The position numbers were made by a program, and so were the translations under genes. Source: Nocardioides marmoriginsengisoli (GTDB lineage Bacteria > Actinomycetota > Actinomycetes > Propionibacteriales > Nocardioidaceae). From it: DNA of 64,000 nt. Below the pieces are notes generated by a model. That model searched no databases. It was not told where the DNA came from and saw only the letters and a list, made by a program, of their open reading frames with translations. The stretch is from NCBI RefSeq assembly GCF_003725695.1, contig NZ_RJSE01000003.1, forward strand, positions 219,127 to 283,126, written 5' to 3'. This document shows positions 1 through 8,190 of the stretch, one piece after another (within the stretch, counting starts at the first letter, position 1; each line of letters begins with the position of its first letter).

Positions 1-867
1 GCCCTCGAGCTCGCCCCACTCGGAGCCGGCGAAGTTGAAGCGGTACTCGATGTCGACGGTGCGCTTGGAGTAGTGGCTGAGCTTCTCCGGCAGGTGCTCG
101 AAGTGCCGCAGGTTCTCGGCCTTGATGCCCAGGTCGACGTACCAGGCGGTGCGCTGGTCGATCCAGTACTGGTGCCAGGTCTCGTCCTCGCCGGGCTTGA
201 CGAAGAACTCCATCTCCATCTGCTCGAACTCGCGGGTGCGGAAGATGAAGTTGCCCGGGGTGATCTCGTTGCGGAAGCTCTTGCCGATCTGGGCGATGCC
301 GAACGGCGGCTTCTGCCGGCTCGAGGTCACCACGTTGGCGAAGTTGAGGAAGATGCCCTGCGCGGTCTCCGGGCGCAGGTAGTGCAGCCCGGACTCGTCG
401 TCGACGACGCCGAGGTAGGTCTTCAGCAGGCCGGAGAAGCTGCGCGGCTCGGTCCAGGCGCCACGGGTGCCGCAGTTGGGGCAAGCCAACGTGGCGAGCT
501 CGACGGTGTCCGGGTTGTCGATGCCCTTCTTCTCGGCGTACGCCTCCTGCAGGTGGTCGGCGCGGTAGCGCTTGTGGCAGGACTGGCACTCGGTCAGCGG
601 GTCGGCGAAGGTGGCGACGTGACCGGAGGCTTCCCAGGTCTGCCGCGGCAGGATCACGCTGGAGTCGAGGCCGACGACGTCCTCGCGCGACTGCACCATC
701 GCGCGCCACCACTGGCGCTTGATGTTCTCCTTGAGCTCGACGCCGAGCGGGCCGTAGTCCCAGGCGGAGCGGGTGCCGCCGTAGATCTCCCCGCAGGGGA
801 ACACGAAGCCGCGCCGCTTGGCGAGGGAGACGACATGGTCGACGGTGGTAGCGGGCGCCTTGGCCAC
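1..867 (-). CDS. glyS: Glycyl-tRNA synthetase (N-terminal part, runs off window)
   Basis: Class II glycyl-tRNA synthetase of the alpha2 type, which charges tRNA-Gly in the cytoplasm. The first 289 codons are present; the rest, including the anticodon-binding domain, lies beyond base 1. The GTG start at 867 is chosen because AGGAG stands at 878-882. The translation shows the N-terminal block [13 protein letters not shown], the YGPLG segment, paired cysteines CQSC and CPNC of the catalytic-domain insertion, and the class II motif-2 region [15 protein letters not shown] followed by GKSFRNE. It is cut only by the window edge; no internal frameshift is seen. Confidence 0.96.
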   Translation of the reverse strand, partial: MAKAPATTVDHVVSLAKRRGFVFPCGEIYGGTRSAWDYGPLGVELKENIKRQWWRAMVQSREDVVGLDSSVILPRQTWEASGHVATFADPLTECQSCHKRYRADHLQEAYAEKKGIDNPDTVELATLACPNCGTRGAWTEPRSFSGLLKTYLGVVDDESGLHYLRPETAQGIFLNFANVVTSSRQKPPFGIAQIGKSFRNEITPGNFIFRTREFEQMEMEFFVKPGEDETWHQYWIDQRTAWYVDLGIKAENLRHFEHLPEKLSHYSKRTVDIEYRFNFAGSEWGELEG

Positions 868-934
868 GGTGGTTCAACTCCTGCTGGGATCATTCCCGGT
901 CATCGTCCGGCTGGCTGCCGGGCGAGGGACGATC

Positions 935-1264
935 TTAGCGAGCGCCGAGGTCGCGGGGCACCGCGGTATTGAGGTCGCCGTCGAGCCCCGGCTCGACCGG
1001 CTCGTAGGCGCTCGGCTCCTCGATCGCCCGGCTCAGGGTCTGCACGGCCCCCAGCTTGACGTCGTACGACGACAGCGCCCGCCGGTAGGAGCCGACGTCG
1101 CGCCAGCGGGTCACCATCACCCACAGGCCGGGGTCGTCGACGTTGCGACCGAGCCGCCCGTCCTCGTAGCCCCGTTGCGCGCTCAGCACCTCGAGTGCCT
1201 TCTCCAGGTCGGCCCGGAAGGCGGCGTCGTCGGCATCGGCACGGAAGCGGTTCACGACGAGCAT
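935..1264 (-). CDS. Antibiotic-biosynthesis-monooxygenase-like small protein
   Basis: A 109-residue protein with the pattern of the dimeric alpha/beta-barrel (ABM) superfamily: beta strand MLVVNRFRAD, amphipathic helix with ALEVLSAQRGYEDGRLGRN, then a WVMVTRW strand and a helix YRRALSS. Family members include heme-degrading enzymes and quinol monooxygenases, but no substrate can be read here. It ends 67 bases before glyS and appears to have its own leaderless promoter that overlaps the stop codon of the sulfotransferase gene behind it. Function is inferred from fold only. Confidence 0.8.
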   Translation of the reverse strand: MLVVNRFRADADDAAFRADLEKALEVLSAQRGYEDGRLGRNVDDPGLWVMVTRWRDVGSYRRALSSYDVKLGAVQTLSRAIEEPSAYEPVEPGLDGDLNTAVPRDLGAR

Positions 1265-1270
1265 GAGTCG

Positions 1271-1276
1271 AGGTTA
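1271..1276 (-). promoter_or_regulatory. -10 element for a leaderless transcript
   Basis: TAACCT read on the minus strand, separated by six bases from the ATG at 1264. This TAnnnT-N6-start spacing recurs in the window before hisD, the Lon-domain gene and the flavodoxin gene, and would place the transcript start at or next to the start codon. Its TAA is also the stop codon of the sulfotransferase gene. Confidence 0.55.
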
Positions 1277-2518
1277 GTCGGCCTCAGTTCCGAGGAACCG
1301 GGCGGCGTAGGCCGCGAACCGGGTCCGCAGCTCCTCGGGGTCGAGACCGAGATCCGCGGCCCGGTAGTCGATCCGCCCGTGCCGGTCGCGCTGGTGGGAC
1401 GCCAGGAACGTCCGCATCGCCGCGTCGTCCGCCACCGTCATCGGCTCCCCGGCGAGCTCGTGGACCCGGGCGGCCGCCGCGAGGTCGTCGGCCATGAAGT
1501 CGTCGAAGCGCAGGTCCATCGACGTCCCGGCGGGCAGTGCGTCCCGGTCGGCGAGCAGGGTGCCGAGCATCATCTCGATCCGGTCCGCCCAGTAGCCGGC
1601 CAGGCGTTCGACGGGGACCTCGGTCCGGTACATCCGAGCCGTGTAGACGATCATCGTCGCCATCGAGACCACCACCGCGACCGGATCCCGATGGGTGACG
1701 ACGACGGTGGCGCCGGGGAATGCCGAGGCAAGTACCGGCAGCTGCTCGAGGTGCTGCGGCGACTTGAGGACCCACCGCCGTCCGCCGCGGAGGTGCTGCA
1801 AAGCCTTCAGCTGCACCCGCAGGTGCGCGTAGTGCGGGGTCTGATCGTGCTCCAGGTAGTGGTCGCGCCACCCGGGCACCTCGCCGACCGTCTCGAAGAA
1901 CATCGTCGAGAAGTCGTTGGCCAGCAGCTGGATCTCCTCGTGCACGTGGTCGGTGGTCATCTCGTGCATCGCGGCGAAGTGCGGCATCGCCTCGTTCGCG
2001 AACCAGACCGCCTGCCCGGTGCGCTCCCGCCGGGGTTCGACGTCGGCGCCCTCGTCGGCCGGCGGGAACGGCTCGATGCTCTCCCAGTACGGCAGCGACC
2101 GGAAGGCCGGGCCGGCGGAGAGCAGGTTGTGCAGGTGCGTGGTCCCGGTGCGCGGCAACCCGGCGATCACCACCGGCGGCAGCAGCTCGACCTCGGCGAT
2201 CTCCGGGCGCCGGCGGAGCAGGTCGACCAGCTGCAGCCGGTTCTTCAGCAGCTGCAGCAGCTGGCTGTGCAAGCCGAGCAGGCCGGCCGGGCTGAGCCCG
2301 TCGATCGCGTTCATGGCCTCCAGCAGGACGGTCAGCCTGCTCTCGTAGTCGCGCGACCCGAAGTCGGTCAGCCCGGTCTGCTCGGTCGCCATCCGGTGCA
2401 GCTGGTCGGACTCCAGGAGCAGGCCGTCGGCCATCGGGACCATCACGTCGAAGATCGCCCGGACGTCGGGGGTGAAGTCGGGCCGGGCGAGGTCGGTCAG
2501 GCGGATCGCGACGGGCAT
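1274..2518 (-). CDS. Sulfotransferase family protein
   Basis: A 414-residue PAPS-dependent sulfotransferase-like protein. The PAPS 5'-phosphosulfate loop is seen as GLPRTGTTHLHNLL near residue 118, and the central GGRRWVLKSPQHLEQL and VVTHRDPVAVVVSM segments match the 3'-phosphate-binding region (Arg and Ser of HRDP..VVS). The N-terminal 100 residues are helical and typical of the actinobacterial branch. The acceptor is unknown. The ATG at 2518 has AGGAG seven bases upstream. It is divergent from a tetR gene across a 40-base gap that contains one palindromic operator, so it is probably controlled by that repressor. Confidence 0.88.
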   Translation of the reverse strand: MPVAIRLTDLARPDFTPDVRAIFDVMVPMADGLLLESDQLHRMATEQTGLTDFGSRDYESRLTVLLEAMNAIDGLSPAGLLGLHSQLLQLLKNRLQLVDLLRRRPEIAEVELLPPVVIAGLPRTGTTHLHNLLSAGPAFRSLPYWESIEPFPPADEGADVEPRRERTGQAVWFANEAMPHFAAMHEMTTDHVHEEIQLLANDFSTMFFETVGEVPGWRDHYLEHDQTPHYAHLRVQLKALQHLRGGRRWVLKSPQHLEQLPVLASAFPGATVVVTHRDPVAVVVSMATMIVYTARMYRTEVPVERLAGYWADRIEMMLGTLLADRDALPAGTSMDLRFDDFMADDLAAAARVHELAGEPMTVADDAAMRTFLASHQRDRHGRIDYRAADLGLDPEELRTRFAAYAARFLGTEAD

Positions 2519-2539
2519 CTGTTGCTCCTGGTCCTATTA

Positions 2540-2556
2540 CGATACATTCTGTATCG
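2540..2556. promoter_or_regulatory. TetR-type operator in divergent promoter
   Basis: A perfect inverted repeat CGATAC-ATTCT-GTATCG, 6-base arms and 5-base spacer, in the 40-base gap between the sulfotransferase and tetR starts. TACATT at 2543-2548 could be the -10 for tetR, ten bases before its ATG, so binding would block tetR and probably the sulfotransferase. Symmetry and position are seen; the regulator is inferred from adjacency. Confidence 0.72.
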
Positions 2557-2558
2557 CA

Positions 2559-3113
2559 ATGATCACACAGACCGACGCTCCCGAACAGGCCTCCGGCCGT
2601 CCCCGTGACGGTCGCATCGACGAGGCCGTCCTCCGCGCGACCGCGGAGCTGCTGGTCGAGGTCGGGTACGCCGATCTCACCTGGGCCAAGGTCGCCTCCC
2701 GGGCCGGCACCACCCGCCCCGCGCTGTACCGCCGGTGGCCCTCGCTCGCGCACCTGGTGCACGAGGCCGCCTTCCCGCAGTCCCTGACCGCACCGTTCCC
2801 CCGCACCGGCGATCCGGCGACCGACGTGCGCACGATGGTCGCCGGGGCGCTCGGCGCGTTCGCGCACCCGGTGGCGAGAGCGGCCGCACCCGGCCTGGTC
2901 GCCGCGGTCACCGCCGACCCCACCCTGCACAGCGCCCTGCTCGCCCGGTTCTCCGAGGCCCTCGGCGGGATCGAGCAGCCGCTCCTCGACCTGATCGCCG
3001 GCGCCGCGCTCTTCGCGCTGCTGCTGCACCCCGGCGACCTGGACGCGGAACCGACGAGAACCGCCTGGACCGACCGGATCACCGCCCTGCTCACGGAAGG
3101 CGTCACCGCATGA
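2559..3113 (+). CDS. TetR family transcriptional repressor
   Basis: A 184-residue TetR-type regulator. The N-terminal helix-turn-helix is clear around residues 20-60 (TWAKVASRAGTTRPALYRRW), followed by a short, variable ligand-binding domain. The ATG at 2559 follows the operator palindrome by two bases; the frame is open further upstream, but those codons would run through the operator and the neighbour's translation signals. There is no Shine-Dalgarno sequence, so translation may be nearly leaderless. It overlaps the next gene by ATGA, so the two are co-transcribed. It likely represses itself and the divergent sulfotransferase. Confidence 0.88.
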   Translation: MITQTDAPEQASGRPRDGRIDEAVLRATAELLVEVGYADLTWAKVASRAGTTRPALYRRWPSLAHLVHEAAFPQSLTAPFPRTGDPATDVRTMVAGALGAFAHPVARAAAPGLVAAVTADPTLHSALLARFSEALGGIEQPLLDLIAGAALFALLLHPGDLDAEPTRTAWTDRITALLTEGVTA

Positions 3114-4276
3114 ACGCAGCACCCGAGAACCGCTGGGAGTCCACGGCCGCCTGGAACGAGCTGCTCGCCGGGCTCGGCGAGCTCCAGGACGTCTTCCTGA
3201 CGGGCGACCGCGCCGTCAGCACCGAGACCGGGGTCGTGAACGGCTACCGGATGCTCGCCACGATCCTCGGCGTCGGGCTGGACATCTACCTCTACCCGGA
3301 GAAGAGCCGGCCGGTCTGGGTGGACACGGTGACCCCGTTCCGCCGGGACCGGCGCTGGGGCGGGGACAACACCGACGCGGCGTACGGGTTCACGGTCTTC
3401 GACCCCGAGCGCACCTACCGGATCTGGGGCACCCGCAACGACAGCGCCTACTTCTCGGTGACGGTGTACAACGAGCCGTCGCCCGGCGCCTGGTCGGACA
3501 AGGTGATCGGCGTCGTGAACGACTCCGACCTGGACTTCGACGACGACGGCGGCTTCTCGTTCTACCTGGGCGCCCGCAAACCCGCCGGGTACGACGGCCC
3601 GTGGATCGAGTTCACGCCGGACACCGCCGCCGCCCTGACCCGCGACTACCAGGCCGACCCGCTGACCGGGAAACCGGTGGAGTGGCACATCGAGTGCCTC
3701 GACGAGCCGGACCCGGTGGTCCGCTCCGACGCCGCCACCGCGCAGGCGCTGCGCTCGACGCTGAGCTGGATGCGGACGATGTTCATGATCGTGCCGATGT
3801 CGATCCAGGAGCGCACCGACGAAGTTCGGCTCGGGCTGGGCCACCAGACCCCGGACGGCGTCAACACGGTCGCCGAGCCGTACCGGGTCCCGGACTTCAA
3901 CTTCGGCTGGTCGGCCACCGATGCGACGTACTGCTTCGGGTCCTACGACCTGCAGCCCGACGAGGCGCTGGTGATCAGCTACCGCCCGCCGAACAGCTTC
4001 CGGTTCTGGAACTTCATGCCGTGGACCGAGTACATGGCCGGCCACAACGCCGCGGACGGCAAGACCTCGCTGAACAACCACACCGCGGTGCCGAACAGCG
4101 ACGGCACCGTCACGATCGTGATCTCCCGGAGCCAGCTGGCGCACCCGAACGCGGTCACCACCCTGGACAACCAGCGCGGCATGATCGCGTTCCGCTGGTT
4201 CCTCGCCGACGAGGTCCCCGCGAAGCCGGTGGTGACGCTGGTCAAGGCGGTCGACGCGCCGGTGGCGATCACCTGA
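3110..4276 (+). CDS. DUF1214 domain protein
   Basis: A 388-residue protein with a C-terminal DUF1214 domain (conserved FNFGW, PPNSFRFWNFMPWTEY and a terminal stretch VTLVKAV). It has no signal peptide or membrane segment. The start is fixed by the ATGA overlap with tetR. DUF1214 proteins are often found with DUF1254 and with lipid or steroid catabolic genes; no enzymatic activity is established. Here the partner genes are a TetR repressor and a divergent sulfotransferase, which suggests a small inducible pathway for a sulfated or lipophilic substrate. That is inference. Confidence 0.8.
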   Translation: MNAAPENRWESTAAWNELLAGLGELQDVFLTGDRAVSTETGVVNGYRMLATILGVGLDIYLYPEKSRPVWVDTVTPFRRDRRWGGDNTDAAYGFTVFDPERTYRIWGTRNDSAYFSVTVYNEPSPGAWSDKVIGVVNDSDLDFDDDGGFSFYLGARKPAGYDGPWIEFTPDTAAALTRDYQADPLTGKPVEWHIECLDEPDPVVRSDAATAQALRSTLSWMRTMFMIVPMSIQERTDEVRLGLGHQTPDGVNTVAEPYRVPDFNFGWSATDATYCFGSYDLQPDEALVISYRPPNSFRFWNFMPWTEYMAGHNAADGKTSLNNHTAVPNSDGTVTIVISRSQLAHPNAVTTLDNQRGMIAFRWFLADEVPAKPVVTLVKAVDAPVAIT

Positions 4277-4277
4277 C

Positions 4278-4315
4278 TTGACAATGATTCTCATTTTGAA
4301 TGAGAATCATTGTCA
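4278..4315 (+). promoter_or_regulatory. Zur box with nested promoter of the zinc-uptake operon
   Basis: A perfect inverted repeat with 17-base arms, TGACAATGATTCTCATT (4279-4295) and its complement (4299-4315), around a 3-base spacer. The core TGATAATGAT-like pattern is that of Fur-family Zur boxes. A consensus -35 TTGACA lies at 4278-4283 and a -10-like GAGAAT at 4302-4307 with 18-base spacing; the start would then fall at about 4313-4315, on the znuA ATG. Zn-loaded Zur bound here would cover the whole promoter. Confidence 0.9.
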
Positions 4316-5205
4316 TGTCCTTCCGCATCCCCCGCCGCTCCGTCCGTGTCCGACTCGCCACCCTGATCGCCACCCTGATGGTGATCCCGCTGGCGGCCTG
4401 CTCCGCCTCCGACGACGATGGCCGCCCGACCGTCGTCGCGTCCTTCTACCCGCTCCAGTACGTCGTCGACCAGATCGCCGGCGACCGCGTCCGGGTGGTC
4501 AACCTGACCGCCCCCGGTGTCGAGCCGCACGACCTGGACCCCTCGACCAAGCAGATCTCCGAGATCAGCGGTGCTGACCTGGTCGTCTACTCCGACGGCC
4601 TCGCGCCCGCGGTCGACAAGGCCGTCGAGCAGAACGCCGGCAAGGACGCGCTCGACGTCAGCAAGGTCGTCGACCTCACCGACGACAACCCGCACTTCTG
4701 GCTGGACCCGCTGCGCCTGGAGAAGGCCGCCGAGGCGGTCGAGGCCCGGCTCGCCGAGGCGGTGCCGGACCACGCCGACGAGTTCGCCACCAACCTGGCC
4801 GCGCTCAAGACCACCCTCGAAGGTCTCGATGCGGCGTACACCGCCGGCCTGAAGGACTGCGCCCGCAACCTGGTCGTGACCAGCCACGACGCGTTCGGCT
4901 ACCAGAAGCGCTACGGCCTCGAGTTCGCCCCGATCGCCGGGCTGAGCCCGGACGCCGAGCCCAGCCCGGCCCGGATCGCGGAGCTGCACGACCTGATCAA
5001 GTCGGACGGCATCACCACCGTCTTCAGCGAGACCATCGCCAGTCCCAAGATGGCCGAGACGCTGGCCGACGAGCTCGGGCTGCGCGCGGCCGTGCTCGAC
5101 CCCCTCGAGGGCATCGCCAAGGGCAGCTCCGAGGACTACGCCTCGATCATGAAGTCGAACCTGGTCAGCCTCCAGGAAGCGAATGGGTGCAGAGTTCAGT
5201 CATGA
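4315..5205 (+). CDS. znuA: Zinc ABC transporter substrate-binding lipoprotein
   Basis: A 296-residue cluster A-I metal-binding lipoprotein of a zinc ABC importer, anchored outside the membrane. The start at 4315 gives a signal peptide with lipobox PLAAC (Cys29); an in-frame ATG at 4300 lies inside the Zur box and is less likely. Zinc-ligand positions are visible: His in EPHDLDP, His in NPHFWLDP, His in TSHDAFGY, and an acidic residue near SETIASPKMAETLADEL. No His-rich loop is present, unlike E. coli ZnuA. First gene of znuA-znuC-znuB-zur. Confidence 0.93.
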   Translation: MSFRIPRRSVRVRLATLIATLMVIPLAACSASDDDGRPTVVASFYPLQYVVDQIAGDRVRVVNLTAPGVEPHDLDPSTKQISEISGADLVVYSDGLAPAVDKAVEQNAGKDALDVSKVVDLTDDNPHFWLDPLRLEKAAEAVEARLAEAVPDHADEFATNLAALKTTLEGLDAAYTAGLKDCARNLVVTSHDAFGYQKRYGLEFAPIAGLSPDAEPSPARIAELHDLIKSDGITTVFSETIASPKMAETLADELGLRAAVLDPLEGIAKGSSEDYASIMKSNLVSLQEANGCRVQS

Positions 5206-5990
5206 GCTCACCCGACCAGCGCATCCTCGAGCTGCGCGGAGTCGCCGTCGCCCTCGGTGGCCGGCCGATCCTCCGCGACCTCGACCTGACCGTAGAGGCG
5301 GGCGATGTTGTCGCCCTGCTGGGCGCCAACGGATCCGGCAAGTCGACCCTGGTCAAGTCGATCACCGGGCTGCTTCCGCTCTCCGCCGGCAGCGTCCGCC
5401 TCTTCGGTCAGCCCATCCGCGAGTTCGACCAGTGGCCGCGCCTCGGCTACGTCCCGCAGCGCTCCACGATCGCCCAGGGCGTGCCGTCGACGGTGGCCGA
5501 GGTGGTCTCCGCCGGGCGGCTGTCGCGGCGCCGTCCGTTCCTGCCGGCCCGGGCGGCCGACCGGCGGGCGGTACGCGAAGCGCTCGAGACCGTCGGCCTC
5601 GCCGACCACGCTCAGCACCAGGTCTCGACCCTGTCGGGCGGCCAGCAGCAGCGCGTCCTGATCGCCCGCACCCTGGCCGGCGACCCCGAGCTGCTGGTCC
5701 TCGACGAGCCCAACGCCGGCGTCGACCTGATCAGCCAGCAGGCGATCGCGGTCACCCTGGAGCGCAGTGCCCGGGCCGGCGCGACCATCGTCGTCGTGCT
5801 GCACGAGCTCGGCGCGTTCGCACCGTTCATCGACCGGGCGGTGATCCTCCGCGAGGGCCGGATCGCGTACGACGGCCCGCCCGAGGGCGCCCACCCGCAC
5901 GACCCGCACGGGGCCGACGCGGGAGCCCACTGCACCGAGGACCAGGTCCGGCTCGCGCCGATCTCCGGCGTCCTGGGAGAGGACCTCTGA
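5187..5990 (+). CDS. znuC: Zinc ABC transporter ATP-binding protein
   Basis: A 267-residue ABC ATPase that energises zinc import. Walker A GANGSGKST, signature LSGGQQQRV, Walker B LLVLDEP and a switch His in VLHELG are all present. GTG at 5187 is favoured by AGGAAG at 5174-5179; the ATG at 5202, which makes an ATGA overlap with znuA, is an equally usable start 5 codons later. The C-terminal tail carries several His residues (HPHDPHGADAGAHC), which could hold or sense zinc. Confidence 0.93.
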   Translation: MQSSVMSSPDQRILELRGVAVALGGRPILRDLDLTVEAGDVVALLGANGSGKSTLVKSITGLLPLSAGSVRLFGQPIREFDQWPRLGYVPQRSTIAQGVPSTVAEVVSAGRLSRRRPFLPARAADRRAVREALETVGLADHAQHQVSTLSGGQQQRVLIARTLAGDPELLVLDEPNAGVDLISQQAIAVTLERSARAGATIVVVLHELGAFAPFIDRAVILREGRIAYDGPPEGAHPHDPHGADAGAHCTEDQVRLAPISGVLGEDL

Positions 5991-6979
5991 TGCTCGACAT
6001 CCTGTTCGCGCCGTTCATGGTCAAGGCCCTCTTCGCCGCCGCGCTCACCGGGCTGGCCAGTCCCGCCGTCGGCACCTACCTGGTGCAGCGCAAGCTGTCC
6101 CTGATGGGCGACGGCATCGGCCACATCAGCGTCACCGGGGTCGCGCTCGGCCTGCTCACCGGCACCTCCCCCACGCTGACCGCGGTGATCGTGGCGATCA
6201 TCGGCGCGGTGGCAATCGAGGCGCTGCGCGCCTCCGGACGAGCTTCCGGGGACGTCGCGCTGGCACTGATCTTCTACGGCGGCCTGGCCGGCGGGCTGAT
6301 GCTGGTCTCGTTCGCCGGTAACGGCGCGCTGGCCCTGCAGTCCTATCTCTTCGGGTCGATCACCACGCTGACGAACGAGGACGTCTGGGTCAGCGGCACG
6401 CTCGCGATCGTCGTGATCGCGCTCTGCCTGACCCTGCTCCCCCAGTTCTTCTCGGTCGCGAACGACGAGGACTACGCCCGCACCACCGGCCTCTCGGTCC
6501 CGGTCTACAACGTGCTGGTCTCGGTGCTGGCAGCCCTGACCGTCAGCGTCGCGATGCGCACCGTCGGCCTGCTGCTGGTCAGCGCCCTGCTGGTGATCCC
6601 GGTGGCCACCGCGCAGCAGTTCGCCCGCGGCTTCCGCAGCACGATGCTGGCGGCGATGGTCGCGGGGTTGCTGGCCTCGGTCACCGGCGTGGTGATCTCG
6701 GCGTACGTCGACGTTCCTCCCGGTTCGACGATCGTGCTGGTGGCGCTCGCCGGCTTCGCCCTCACCGCTCCGATCGGGGTGGTGCTGGGCAAGCGCCGGC
6801 TCGCCCGGGTCCCGTTCGAGATGCCGTCCGAGCCCGAGCAGCAGCGCGTCGAGGAACCGCACCGGCACCAGCACGGGCCTGGCTGCGGCCACCCCGCGGT
6901 CGAGCACGGCGACCACGTCGACTACATCCACAACGGGCACCGGCACGCCGTCCATGGAGGGCACTATGACGAGCACTGA
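5990..6979 (+). CDS. znuB: Zinc ABC transporter permease with His-rich tail
   Basis: A 329-residue ABC-3 family permease. Eight or so hydrophobic segments fill residues 1-270, with the family GDGIGHISVTGVALG loop and a VGLLLVSALLVIPVATA helix. The last 45 residues are cytoplasmic or terminal and extremely His-rich (about 14 His), including HGDHVDY and HNGHRHAVHGGHYDEH. Typical ZnuB proteins stop soon after the last helix, so the tail is an added metal-binding extension. The start overlaps the znuC stop as TGATG, with GGGAGAGG upstream. Confidence 0.93.
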   Translation: MLDILFAPFMVKALFAAALTGLASPAVGTYLVQRKLSLMGDGIGHISVTGVALGLLTGTSPTLTAVIVAIIGAVAIEALRASGRASGDVALALIFYGGLAGGLMLVSFAGNGALALQSYLFGSITTLTNEDVWVSGTLAIVVIALCLTLLPQFFSVANDEDYARTTGLSVPVYNVLVSVLAALTVSVAMRTVGLLLVSALLVIPVATAQQFARGFRSTMLAAMVAGLLASVTGVVISAYVDVPPGSTIVLVALAGFALTAPIGVVLGKRRLARVPFEMPSEPEQQRVEEPHRHQHGPGCGHPAVEHGDHVDYIHNGHRHAVHGGHYDEH

Positions 6980-7361
6980 GACCCCCGGGCTGCGCCCGAC
7001 CCGGCAGCGCCGCGCCGTCGTCGCCGCCCTGGAGGAGAGCGGCGAGTTCCGCAGCGCCCAGGAGATCCACGAGGTGCTCCGCAGCGGCGGCGACAACGTC
7101 GGCCTCTCCACCGTGTACCGGGCGCTGCAGGCGATGGCGGACGCCGGTGAGATCGACATGCTCCGCTCCGAGGCCGGCGAGGCCGTCTACCGGCGCTGCA
7201 GCGGCAGCCACCACCATCACCTGGTCTGCCGCAGCTGCGGCCGGACGGTCGAGGTGGAGGGGCCGGCGGTGGAGCGGTGGACGAACGCGGTCGCCGCGGA
7301 GCACGGCTACACCGAGATCAGCCACACCCTAGAGATCTTCGGCACCTGCTCCAGCTGCTGA
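6966..7361 (+). CDS. zur: Fur-family zinc uptake repressor
   Basis: A 131-residue Fur-family regulator. The winged helix (RPTRQRRAVVAALEES to LSTVYRALQAMADAGEI) is followed by the dimerisation domain with CRSCG and a C-terminal CSSC, the structural zinc site, and HHHH-containing sensory residues. The ATG at 6966 is chosen because GGAGG sits at 6956-6960; it overlaps znuB by 14 bases. As the last gene of the operon controlled by the 4278-4315 box, it should be autoregulated: zinc-replete Zur shuts off its own importer. Confidence 0.92.
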   Translation: MTSTETPGLRPTRQRRAVVAALEESGEFRSAQEIHEVLRSGGDNVGLSTVYRALQAMADAGEIDMLRSEAGEAVYRRCSGSHHHHLVCRSCGRTVEVEGPAVERWTNAVAAEHGYTEISHTLEIFGTCSSC

Positions 7362-7391
7362 ACGACCCCGGCACGCACCGGAGCCGTTCAG
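7358..7391. terminator. Bidirectional hairpin between zur and uppS
   Basis: Outer arms CTGAACG (7358-7364) and CGTTCAG (7385-7391), inner arms CCGG (7368-7371) and CCGG (7378-7381), loop CACGCA. It overlaps the stop codons of both convergent genes. There is no T run, as is usual for actinobacterial terminators. Confidence 0.6.
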
Positions 7392-8179
7392 TTCTTAGGG
7401 AGATCCTCGGCGGCGCCGAACTTGCGGTGCCGCTGGGCGTAGACCTCGATCGCCTTCCAGAGCGCGACCCGGTCCACGTCCGGCCAGAGCACGTCGGTGA
7501 AGACGAACTCCGAGTACGCCGCCTGCCAGAGCATGAAGTTGCTCAACCGCTCTTCGCCGGAGGTCCGCCACACCATGTCCGCCTCGGGCAGCTCGGGCAC
7601 GTAGAGGTAGCGCGCGAAGGTGCGCTCGTCGATCCGGTTCGGGTTGACCTTCCCGGCGGCGACGTCCCGGGCGAGCGCCTGGGCGGCGTCGGCGACCTCG
7701 GCACGGCCGCCGTAGTTCACGCACATGGTCAGGGTGAGCACGTCGTTGTCCCGGGTGAGCTCCTCGGCGACCCGGAGCTCCTTGATCACCGACTTCCACA
7801 GCCGCGGCTCGCGCCCGGCCCAGCGGACCCGGACCCCGAGCTCGTGCAGCTCCTCGCGACGGCGGCGGACGACGTCGCGGTTGAAGCCCATCAGGAACTT
7901 GACCTCCTCGGGCGAGCGCGACCAGTTCTCGGTGGAGAAGGCGTACGCCGAGACCGCCTGCACGCCGACCTCGATCGCGCCCTTGACCACCTCGACCAGG
8001 GCCTGCTCACCGCGCTCGTGGCCCGCCGTACGGGGTAGTCCGCGCTGGTTGGCCCAGCGGCCGTTGCCGTCCATGATCACCGCGACGTGCGCGGGGACCA
8101 GGTCGGCCGGGATCGACGGCGGGGTGGCGCCGCTGGGATGCGGCTCAGGATGGGCGAACTGCCGCCGGTTTCTGCGCAC
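7388..8179 (-). CDS. uppS: Isoprenyl (undecaprenyl/decaprenyl) diphosphate synthase, cis type
   Basis: A 263-residue cis-prenyltransferase that makes the polyprenyl-phosphate carrier used by MraY and MurG. The catalytic Asp is in VIMDGNGRWAN; other family blocks are YAFSTENWSRS, VNYGGRAEV and RTSGEERLSNFMLWQ. The frame is open into recO, but homologous sequence begins near here; the GTG at 8179 has AAGG nine bases upstream and lies 11 bases after the recO stop, so the two form an operon. Product chain length cannot be told. Confidence 0.93.
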   Translation of the reverse strand: MRRNRRQFAHPEPHPSGATPPSIPADLVPAHVAVIMDGNGRWANQRGLPRTAGHERGEQALVEVVKGAIEVGVQAVSAYAFSTENWSRSPEEVKFLMGFNRDVVRRRREELHELGVRVRWAGREPRLWKSVIKELRVAEELTRDNDVLTLTMCVNYGGRAEVADAAQALARDVAAGKVNPNRIDERTFARYLYVPELPEADMVWRTSGEERLSNFMLWQAAYSEFVFTDVLWPDVDRVALWKAIEVYAQRHRKFGAAEDLPKN

Positions 8180-8190
8180 GAGGAACGACC

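Noticed and set aside
4300-4314. ATG at 4300 as the znuA start
   Set aside because: It lies inside the Zur palindrome and over the -10 element; the ATG at 4315 gives a better signal peptide.
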